Made by a program: the position numbers and the translations under genes | Shown here: positions 7,542 to 13,267 of the stretch, piece by piece | How positions within the stretch are numbered: the stretch's first letter is position 1 | Layout of the letters: every line of letters starts with the position of its first letter | NCBI GenBank assembly: GCA_029940245.1 | Contig: JAOZRF010000001.1 | Location: forward strand, 1-13,267 | Reading direction: 5' to 3' | DNA length: 13,267 nt | From: Desulfobacula sp. | Lineage (GTDB): Bacteria; Desulfobacterota; Desulfobacteria; Desulfobacterales; Desulfobacteraceae | Notes under the pieces: model-generated | Database searches by the model: none | What the model was told of the DNA's origin: nothing | Seen by the model: the letters and a program-made list of their open reading frames with translations, nothing else

Positions 7542-8750
7542 ATGGCCCAGACAGATTATACGATCTTTGAAATTTTGCAGATGGATGCCTGCGCCGGTTG
7601 CAGCCTGTGCGTGGATGTATGCCCTGCAGTTTCGGCTGCAGAGGATGGGAAGCTGTCGGCCGTGTATCGAATCAATGAACTGCGCAGGATCATGCGTTCC
7701 CGTACAGGGTTTTTGCAAAAGTTTTTTGGTAAAAAAGCCCTTGGCCAGGAACTATTAAAACCATTTAGTGATACTGTATTTGCCTGCACCCTCTGCGGCG
7801 GATGCCAGCAGGTCTGCCCCTCGGGTATCCACATAAAAGATCTGTGGCTGTCCCTTCGTCAGGACATGGTTCATAGTAAGGCCTATCCAAAAAAAGTAGA
7901 TATGATTGGTGAAAATCTGGCTGGAAGTCATAATGTTTTTGATGAAGATAACCAGGAGCGTGCAGAATGGGTGGAGGATCTGCCCGATGCCCCGGATCAT
8001 GGGTTTATTAAAGATCAGGCAGACGTGGTTTATTTTACCGGTTGTGTCTCTTCCTATTTTCCCATGGTTCAGAAAATTCCACTGGCGCTGGTGGAAATTT
8101 TTGAATCAGCCCGGGTGGACTTCACCCTGCTGGGTGAAGAAGAGTGGTGCTGCGGGTTTCCCCTGCTAGGTGCCGGGCTCAGGGATCAGACCAAAGATTT
8201 GATTGGCCACAATCTTGAAGCAGTTCGGGCCAAAGGAGCCCGAAAAATAATTTTTTCCTGTCCCTCCTGTTATCAAATGTGGAGCGAGAATTACCCTGAA
8301 GAATTTGAAATTTACCATATTACTCAGTTTTTAAACCAGTTAATGGCTTCAGGGCAAATTATGTTTAATGAACTTCCCTTGACAGTGACCTATCATGACC
8401 CCTGTGATCTGGGCCGGGGAAGCGGAGAATATAACGCCCCTCGACAGATCATCCGTTCTATCCCGGGTGTTGAGCTTGTGGAGATGGCCCATAATCGTGA
8501 AAATTGTCTGTGCTGCGGAGGCGGAGGCAACCTTGAGATGATCGACGCGGGACTTTCTTCGGATATTGCAAAGGCTAAAATTGATGAGGCCCTGCAAACC
8601 GGTGCCCAGACTATTGTTACTGCCTGTCAGCAATGTGTGCGTACCATGACCACTTATGCCAGAAGATATAAGGTTGCCATTGAAGTTATGGATATTACCC
8701 AATTGGTGCAAAAGGCGCTTACCGGTAAAAATCGCCCAGGCAGCGGTTAA
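7542..8750 (+). CDS. HdrD/DsrK/TmcB-like iron-sulfur protein with two CCG domains
   Basis: A 402-residue cytoplasmic iron-sulfur protein. Two ferredoxin-type [4Fe-4S] motifs lie at the N-terminus (Cys17, 20, 23, 27 and Cys82, 85, 88, 92). Two full CCG domains follow: Cys168, Cys203-Cys204 with Cys240/Cys243, and Cys288, Cys324-Cys325 with Cys362/Cys365. Both obey the CX31-39CCX35-36CXXC spacing that binds the noncubane cluster acting on disulfides in HdrB/HdrD. There is no membrane segment. The family includes HdrD, DsrK, TmcB and GlcF; partners in such complexes are NarI-like cytochrome b subunits, matching the protein encoded at 5686-6969. Two intact CCG domains make a disulfide/dithiol substrate plausible, and the lipoyl protein encoded 2 bases upstream is the obvious candidate. 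No clear Shine-Dalgarno is seen, so translation is probably coupled to the upstream gene. A glycolate or lactate oxidase iron-sulfur subunit is less likely because no flavoprotein gene is adjacent. Confidence 0.88.
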   Translation: MAQTDYTIFEILQMDACAGCSLCVDVCPAVSAAEDGKLSAVYRINELRRIMRSRTGFLQKFFGKKALGQELLKPFSDTVFACTLCGGCQQVCPSGIHIKDLWLSLRQDMVHSKAYPKKVDMIGENLAGSHNVFDEDNQERAEWVEDLPDAPDHGFIKDQADVVYFTGCVSSYFPMVQKIPLALVEIFESARVDFTLLGEEEWCCGFPLLGAGLRDQTKDLIGHNLEAVRAKGARKIIFSCPSCYQMWSENYPEEFEIYHITQFLNQLMASGQIMFNELPLTVTYHDPCDLGRGSGEYNAPRQIIRSIPGVELVEMAHNRENCLCCGGGGNLEMIDAGLSSDIAKAKIDEALQTGAQTIVTACQQCVRTMTTYARRYKVAIEVMDITQLVQKALTGKNRPGSG

Positions 8751-8751
8751 A

Positions 8752-8822
8752 TAGTGTCTGACCTGAAACTTAAAACCTAAAATTTAAAACCGTGCCTGAA
8801 CGAGGTTTTCGTTCAGGCACTA
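8752..8822. repeat. REP-like repeat cluster with 12-bp hairpin
   Basis: A perfect 12-bp stem (GTGCCTGAACGA, 8792-8803, with 8809-8820) surrounds a 5-base loop. A degenerate third copy of the same motif, TAGTGTCTGACCTGAAAC, stands at 8752-8769 in direct orientation and could pair instead with the right arm, whose complement begins TAGTGCCTGAACGAAAAC. It fills the gap between the HdrD-like and ligase genes. The sequence after the hairpin (TAACTATATTTA) is AT-rich but lacks a T-run, so it would be a weak terminator at best. Three copies of one motif point to a REP-type element. Confidence 0.6.
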
Positions 8823-8872
8823 ACTATATTTAGAATCAAAGTGAATGAGATCGTTTTTAAAAGGAAATAAAA

Positions 8873-9922
8873 ATGAAATTGTACAATCTCGGCAAAGTGC
8901 CCTGGCAAGAATCCCAGTTGATTTATCACGCTTTGGCCCTATGCGGTGAGGAAGCCCTGTGTTTGTTATCACCTGCCAGTCCTTATGTCTGCATTGGGTT
9001 TCATCAGGATGTGACCCAGGAGGTTGACCTTGAGTATTGCCGGCAGAACCATATTCCGGTATTTCGCCGTGAGGTGGGGGGAGGAGCAGTTTTTCTTGAC
9101 GGCAGACAATTATTTTTTCAGCTTATTCTCCATCGAAATTCTCCTCATGCACCAAAGAGAATTGATGCTTTTTATCGTAAATTTTTACAGCCCATTATAA
9201 ACGTTCATCATAAGATCGGAGTACCAGCTAGCTTTAAACCGGTCAATGACCTAATGGTCGGGCAGCGCAAAATTTCAGGAACCGGCGTTGGCGAGATAGG
9301 GGACAGCATCGCATTTGTTGGGAATCTGATCCTGGATTTTGATTATGAAACCATGTCCAGAGTTTTGAAAATTCCAGATGAAAAATTTCGTGATAAAGTT
9401 AAAAAAACAATAGAAGAAAATCTGACCACCATTAGCAGGGAATTGGGGCAGGAGAGCCTGAACCGATGGGATGAAAAAACGTTGAATGATCTGATGAGCA
9501 AAGAATTTGAAAAAATTCTGGGCCCGTTTACCTTCGGCCGGATGGATGCCGTGCTGATCGATAAGATTCAAGAATTGAAAACAACCATGCTTGATGACGG
9601 ATGGATTTACAAAAAAGCCGGACAGCTGACCGGTCGTGTTGTGAAGGTGCGCGCTGGTCTTGAAATGGTTCAGCGTATGCACAAAGCTTCCGGTGGCTTG
9701 ATCAAAACAAATTTTGAAATCAGGGAAGGTAAATTGGCCAATATAAATATCAGCGGCGATTTTTTTTGTTTTCCACATACACTTGTTCAGGATATGGAAA
9801 AACATCTTGAGGGCGCTGCATTGGGAGATATCCGGGAAATCCTTATGGCAGTTTATGATGACCCGATGAATCAAATTCCGGGTGTTACAATAGAAGACTG
9901 GATGATGACAATTAAAAAATAA
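8873..9922 (+). CDS. lplA: Lipoate-protein ligase A
   Basis: A 349-residue lipoate-protein ligase. It activates free lipoate with ATP and attaches it to lipoyl-domain lysines. The N-terminal catalytic domain (about 1-250) shows RREVGGGAVFLD (65-76), the family's RRxxGGGxVxxD nucleotide/lipoyl-AMP loop. It also has NDLMVGQRKISGTG, with Asn125, Asp126 and the catalytic Lys133. The C-terminal part (about 255-349; GRVVKVRAGLEMVQR onward) is the accessory LplA C-domain. Length fits the two-domain bacterial form. The ATG follows AAGGA at 8861-8865. It is the last gene of the plus-strand lipoyl region, 122 bases after the HdrD-like gene and separated by a repeat hairpin, so it may be a separate transcript. 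Its likely client is the GcvH-like carrier or E2; which one cannot be told from the sequence. Confidence 0.9.
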   Translation: MKLYNLGKVPWQESQLIYHALALCGEEALCLLSPASPYVCIGFHQDVTQEVDLEYCRQNHIPVFRREVGGGAVFLDGRQLFFQLILHRNSPHAPKRIDAFYRKFLQPIINVHHKIGVPASFKPVNDLMVGQRKISGTGVGEIGDSIAFVGNLILDFDYETMSRVLKIPDEKFRDKVKKTIEENLTTISRELGQESLNRWDEKTLNDLMSKEFEKILGPFTFGRMDAVLIDKIQELKTTMLDDGWIYKKAGQLTGRVVKVRAGLEMVQRMHKASGGLIKTNFEIREGKLANINISGDFFCFPHTLVQDMEKHLEGAALGDIREILMAVYDDPMNQIPGVTIEDWMMTIKK

Positions 9923-9938
9923 TATTAAATTATTATAA

Positions 9939-9959
9939 AGTAAGTTTACTATTGCGCAA
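9939..9959. promoter_or_regulatory. Two adjacent small palindromes, possible operator
   Basis: The 188-base gap 9923-10110 carries AGTAA-GT-TTACT (9939-9950) followed immediately by the perfect palindrome TTGCGCAA (9952-9959). Both lie just upstream of a possible -35 box and about 150 bases before the XRE/cupin regulator gene, where an autoregulatory operator would be plausible. Short palindromes arise by chance in AT-rich DNA, so support is weak. Confidence 0.25.
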
Positions 9960-9967
9960 AAAATTGC

Positions 9968-9998
9968 TTGACGTAATACTTATTTTACAGCATATATA
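9968..9998 (+). promoter_or_regulatory. Weak sigma70-type promoter candidate upstream of the XRE/cupin regulator
   Basis: TTGACG (9968-9973) matches the -35 consensus at five of six bases. TATATA (9993-9998) is a possible -10 at 19 bases, and CATATA (9991-9996) at 17 bases. Spacing or -10 quality is imperfect in both readings. It is the best promoter-like sequence in the gap between lplA and the regulator, where a new transcript is expected. Confidence 0.3.
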
Positions 9999-10040
9999 GT
10001 ACATTGATTTTTTATCTGAATCAGTATAAATGGAGATACA

Positions 10041-10064
10041 ATGTTAAGAGGCTTAATGGGCTGA
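10041..10064 (+). CDS. Possible 7-codon leader peptide
   Basis: ATG at 10041 opens a frame of MLRGLMG ending at TGA 10062-10064. It has a GGAG Shine-Dalgarno (10032-10035) five bases upstream. It lies downstream of the promoter candidate and 46 bases before the XRE/cupin gene. It could be a translated leader, but so short a frame with a good ribosome site can occur by chance and no attenuator hairpin was found. Confidence 0.15.
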   Translation: MLRGLMG

Positions 10065-10110
10065 AACTGTTTTAATAAGTGGGTCCTTCTGAGTTTTACC
10101 AGGAAAAATC

Positions 10111-10677
10111 ATGATTGAAAAAAAAATTGCCGATAAAATCAAATTCATCAGAAAACGCAGGGGAATGACCCTGGCACAGCTTGGTGATGAGACCCATCTT
10201 TCAAAAGGTCTGCTTTCCCGTGTTGAAAACAACCTGGTTTCACCGCCTATTGCAACCCTTTCCAAAATTGCCCATGGACTGGAAGTGCCCATAGGTATTT
10301 TTTTTGAAGATGTTGACACTGACCAGAGTAAGTTTGCAGTAACTCATAAAGATGATCGGTGCCAGGTTGTTCGAGCCGGCAGGAAAATGGGATTTGTTTA
10401 CTATTCTCTGACCCAGTTAAAATCCCGTCATATCATTAATCCTTTTATTGTTAAGTATCCGATTATCAAAAAAGAGCCTGATTTTTTTTATGATCACCCC
10501 GGTGAAGAATTTTTCATGGTCTTAAAGGGAGAGGTCATGTTTATTTATGGCAAAGAGAAGATACATCTTAAAGAAGGGGATACCATACATTTTGATCCCA
10601 GTATTCCCCACAGAGGGCAGAATATCGGGGACGCAGAAAGCGAATGTCTGGTTATCGTTGTTGGGGAACATGATTAA
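10111..10677 (+). CDS. XRE-family transcriptional regulator with cupin sensor domain
   Basis: A 188-residue DNA-binding regulator. The N-terminal helix-turn-helix of XRE/Cro type spans about 9-62 (IRKRRGMTLAQLGDETHLSKGLLSRVEN, continuing to the LEVPIGIFFED segment). The C-terminal cupin_2 barrel spans about 115-186, with HPGEEFFMVLKGE and GDTIHFDPSIPH as the two cupin motifs. His129, Glu133 and His167 could bind metal. This architecture is common in regulators that sense a small metabolite. The ATG follows AGGA at 8 bases; internal ATGs fall within the HTH and would destroy it. It is 52 bases upstream of ilvD on the same strand and may be co-transcribed with it; its targets could be itself, ilvD or the nearby transporter. 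The ligand is unknown. Confidence 0.88.
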   Translation: MIEKKIADKIKFIRKRRGMTLAQLGDETHLSKGLLSRVENNLVSPPIATLSKIAHGLEVPIGIFFEDVDTDQSKFAVTHKDDRCQVVRAGRKMGFVYYSLTQLKSRHIINPFIVKYPIIKKEPDFFYDHPGEEFFMVLKGEVMFIYGKEKIHLKEGDTIHFDPSIPHRGQNIGDAESECLVIVVGEHD

Positions 10678-10729
10678 GTGACCAGTTTATCTGAAACAAT
10701 ATCACTTATCAACATCAAAGGAATTTTCC

Positions 10730-12568
10730 ATGGTGCTACCTTTACGCAGTAATCAAACAACACAGGGCCGGTTGATGGCTGGTGCCAGAAGCCTATGGCG
10801 GGCCAATGGCATGAAAGAAGAGCACTTTGGCAGGCCAATCATTGCCATTGCAAACTCATTTACCCAGTTGGTTCCCGGCCATGTTCATCTTCATGAAATC
10901 GGGCAGCATATTAAAAAAGAAATTGAGACACTTGGATATTTTGCTGCTGAATTTAATACCATTGCAATTGATGATGGCATTGCCATGGGACATGACGGTA
11001 TGCTCTATTCCCTGCCGTCAAGGGAGATCATTGCCGATAGTGTCGAATACATGTGTAACGCACACAAAGTTGATGCCCTGGTCTGCATTCCCAACTGCGA
11101 TAAAATTGTCCCTGGCATGCTTATGGCAGCCATGCGCTTGAATATTCCAACTGTGTTTATTTCAGGTGGCCCAATGGAAGCCGGGAAAATTAAAGATAAA
11201 AAATATGATCTCATTGATGCAATGGTCATGGCAGGCGATAATTCTGTTTCCGACGAGGTTTTAAATGAAGTTGAACGTTCTGCCTGCCCGACCTGCGGCA
11301 GCTGTTCAGGTATGTTTACTGCAAACTCAATGAACTGCCTGACCGAGGCCCTCGGTCTTGGTCTGCCAGGTCAGGGAACAATTGTAGCAACCCATGTCCA
11401 ACGTAAAAAACTCTTTACAGATGCAGCCGGACTGATTGTTAACATAACGGAAAAATACTATGGTCAGGGAGATGATTCCATCCTGCCGCGATCCATTGCC
11501 ACCCGTGAAGCTTTTATGAATGCCATGGCCCTTGACATTGCAATGGGCGGTTCGACCAATACTGTTCTCCACCTCCTTGCCATTGCCCAGTCTGCAGATG
11601 TCAACTTCACCATGAAAGACATTGATATGCTCTCAAGAAAAGTCCCCTGTCTTGCCAAGGTGTCCCCCAGTTCCCATTACCATCTGGAGGACGTCAACCG
11701 TGCCGGCGGCATCATGGGGCTATTTGGTGAGCTTGACAGGGCAGGCCTGATAGATACTTCAGTAAAAAGAATTGATGCGGTTTCCTTAAAGGAAATTCTT
11801 GATCGGTTTGATATCATGAATAAGACTGTTGTCAAAGAAGCTATCGGCATATATTCTGCTGCTCCCTGCGGATATAAAAATTTTGTCCTGGGTTCCCAGG
11901 ACACAAGGTTCAAGCAATTAGATCAAGACAGGAAGACAGGCTGCATACGCAGTTTGGAAAATGCTTACTACAAGGATGGAGGTCTGGTTGTTCTTTTTGG
12001 GAATATTGCTGAAAATGGATGTATTGTCAAAACTGCCGGGGTTGACAAATCAATTTTCGATTTCAAGGGAACGGCAAAGGTCTTTGATTCTCAGGATGAT
12101 GCCTGCACCGGCATTCTGGGGGGAAAAGTCAATCCCGGTGATATTGTCGTCATCCGGTATGAAGGTCCTAAAGGCGGACCCGGTATGCAGGAGATGCTCT
12201 ATCCAACTTCTTATATCAAATCAATACACCTGGAAACTAAATGTGCATTGATCACGGATGGCAGGTTTTCCGGCGGCTCGTCAGGTCTGTCTGTTGGTCA
12301 TGTTTCACCTGAGGCCGCTTCAAAAGGTGCGATTGCTTTGATCATGGATGGTGATGAAATTGAAATCAGTATTCCTGAAAGGAAAATCAACCTGTGTATT
12401 TCAGATGAGACATTGTCGGAACGCCGCAAGATTGAGGAGTCCAAAGATTCAAATGCCTATAGACCTGACAGGGTTCGCCATGTACCCGCATCACTCAAGG
12501 CCTATGCATATTTTGCAAGTTCAGCGGATAAAGGTGCAGTCAGGGTTCTTCCCGATTTTGAAAATTGA
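10730..12568 (+). CDS. ilvD: Dihydroxy-acid dehydratase
   Basis: IlvD, 612 residues, close to the ~616 of the E. coli enzyme. It dehydrates 2,3-dihydroxy-isovalerate and 2,3-dihydroxy-3-methylvalerate to the 2-oxoacids of valine and isoleucine. Visible motifs are [16 protein letters not shown] near the N-terminus, [13 protein letters not shown] (42-54), [12 protein letters not shown] with Cys123, [20 protein letters not shown] with Cys192, and [19 protein letters not shown] near the C-terminus. The position of the first cluster cysteine in [2Fe-2S]-type enzymes is Ser here (ANSFTQ), as in the E. coli type with an oxygen-labile [4Fe-4S] cluster, which suits an anaerobe. AAAGGA lies shortly before the ATG. 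No other ilv or leu gene is adjacent; its neighbours are the XRE/cupin regulator and a convergent ABC permease. A related sugar-acid dehydratase is unlikely because similarity to IlvD motifs is near-identical. Confidence 0.94.
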   Translation: MVLPLRSNQTTQGRLMAGARSLWRANGMKEEHFGRPIIAIANSFTQLVPGHVHLHEIGQHIKKEIETLGYFAAEFNTIAIDDGIAMGHDGMLYSLPSREIIADSVEYMCNAHKVDALVCIPNCDKIVPGMLMAAMRLNIPTVFISGGPMEAGKIKDKKYDLIDAMVMAGDNSVSDEVLNEVERSACPTCGSCSGMFTANSMNCLTEALGLGLPGQGTIVATHVQRKKLFTDAAGLIVNITEKYYGQGDDSILPRSIATREAFMNAMALDIAMGGSTNTVLHLLAIAQSADVNFTMKDIDMLSRKVPCLAKVSPSSHYHLEDVNRAGGIMGLFGELDRAGLIDTSVKRIDAVSLKEILDRFDIMNKTVVKEAIGIYSAAPCGYKNFVLGSQDTRFKQLDQDRKTGCIRSLENAYYKDGGLVVLFGNIAENGCIVKTAGVDKSIFDFKGTAKVFDSQDDACTGILGGKVNPGDIVVIRYEGPKGGPGMQEMLYPTSYIKSIHLETKCALITDGRFSGGSSGLSVGHVSPEAASKGAIALIMDGDEIEISIPERKINLCISDETLSERRKIEESKDSNAYRPDRVRHVPASLKAYAYFASSADKGAVRVLPDFEN

Positions 12569-12595
12569 TTAATAATTGGAAGCAAAAAAAATCTG

Positions 12596-13267
12596 TCAGT
12601 GAATTGCATTCTCGAGCATGGTTTCCCGTTTACCAAATTTTTTATTTATTAGATGTAAAATTCCAAGCATGATAAATACAATCGCAATAATACATGTACA
12701 CATGGCATTTGCACTGGCTGTCCAGCCATCGTTATCAAGCATTATTATTTCTATTGCTGCAAGGTGTACACTTGCTGAAACCAGGAAAATTACAGCACTG
12801 ATGGTTGTCATGGAGCGCATGAAAAAATAAGTGAAATTTTGAATAAAAGCCACCCTTGACAGGGGAAAAATAATTTTAAAAAATGTACTTAATGTGTCTC
12901 CTCCAAGGCTTATGGAGGCTTCTTCAATGGATGGATCAATATTTTTTAAATTGGAAATACTGGAGAGTATTCCCAGGGTAAAGTTACAAATAACAATATT
13001 AATTATAATTATCCACGGGGTTCCGTAGAACCAGTAATATGGTTTGTTAAACGCCAGTATATATCCAAGTCCCATTACAAGACCGGGTATTGCTGCAGGC
13101 ATAACTGAAAAAAAGTACATCACCTGTTTGAAATACGGTTTCCTGGTCTCCATGGCATAGGCTGCAACAAGGGTGATGAATGAACCCACAATACCAACTA
13201 TCAGAGATATCCATACACTTGTCCAGATTGCAGAATATCCTCCAATGGATGGAAATGTATAATGTGA
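12596..13267 (-). CDS. ABC transporter permease, iron(III)/2-aminoethylphosphonate type (C-terminal part)
   Basis: Minus-strand gene whose 5' end lies beyond the right edge. The frame stays open to base 13267, upstream of an internal GTG at 13189, and the extra codons (IWTSVWISLIVGIVGSFITL) are typical permease sequence. About 223 residues are visible, with several hydrophobic helices. An EAA loop, EEASISLGGDTLSTFFKIIFPL, docks the ATPase subunit. This resembles the second half of FbpB/PhnU-type inner-membrane permeases that import ferric iron, 2-aminoethylphosphonate or similar small solutes with a periplasmic binding protein. The substrate cannot be told from this part. It converges on ilvD, with 27 bases between the stop codons and no evident terminator hairpin. 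ATPase and binding-protein genes would be expected outside the window. Confidence 0.82.
   Translation of the reverse strand, partial: SHYTFPSIGGYSAIWTSVWISLIVGIVGSFITLVAAYAMETRKPYFKQVMYFFSVMPAAIPGLVMGLGYILAFNKPYYWFYGTPWIIIINIVICNFTLGILSSISNLKNIDPSIEEASISLGGDTLSTFFKIIFPLSRVAFIQNFTYFFMRSMTTISAVIFLVSASVHLAAIEIIMLDNDGWTASANAMCTCIIAIVFIMLGILHLINKKFGKRETMLENAIH

Noticed and set aside
12596..13189. GTG at 13189 as the true start of the minus-strand permease
   Set aside because: The frame continues to the window edge with typical permease sequence, and the predicted protein would lack its first helices.
1..13267. CRISPR array, tRNA, rRNA or transposase gene
   Set aside because: No regularly spaced direct repeats, no recognisable tRNA or rRNA sequence and no transposase-like frame were seen.

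Overview
The window reads as chromosome of an anaerobic, cytochrome-rich bacterium, most likely a sulfate reducer of the Desulfobacterales or a close relative. The reasons are a membrane multihaem cytochrome c next to an HdrD-type CCG iron-sulfur protein, an acetoin-dehydrogenase-type complex with its own lipoyl synthase, an E. coli-type dihydroxy-acid dehydratase and moderate GC content. The taxonomic call is inference; there is no rRNA or tRNA in the window.

Left part (1-5689), plus strand: a tight operon for a 2-oxoacid/acetoin dehydrogenase complex. It holds the E1-alpha C-terminus (acoA type, cut by the window edge), E1-beta, E2 with a single lipoyl domain, and E3. The E3 keeps its redox disulfide but has a changed NAD-binding site. 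Next comes one gene fusing LipB (octanoyltransferase) to LipA (lipoyl synthase), i.e. de novo lipoylation in one polypeptide.

Middle part (5686-9922), plus strand: a 4-base start/stop overlap with lipBA leads into a membrane protein that joins six CXXCH haem sites to a NarI/DsrM-like cytochrome b domain. After a long palindrome come a GcvH-like lipoyl carrier protein and, 2 bases later, an HdrD-like protein with two [4Fe-4S] ferredoxin clusters and two complete CCG domains. After a second repeat-like hairpin comes a lipoate-protein ligase. No other glycine-cleavage gene is present. My reading is that the middle genes form a membrane redox module that exchanges electrons between a protein-bound dihydrolipoyl group (on the GcvH-like carrier, perhaps also E2) and quinone or periplasmic cytochromes. 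It recalls the lipoate-binding proteins of the sHdr sulfur-oxidation system, but uses different partners. This is the strongest candidate for an undescribed system here and is a hypothesis from gene content.

Right part (9923-13267): a 188-base AT-rich intergenic stretch with small palindromes and a weak promoter candidate, then an XRE/cupin regulator and ilvD (branched-chain amino acid synthesis), both plus strand. A convergent partial ABC-transporter permease of the iron(III)/2-aminoethylphosphonate type runs off the right edge on the minus strand. This part has no evident functional tie to the lipoyl region.
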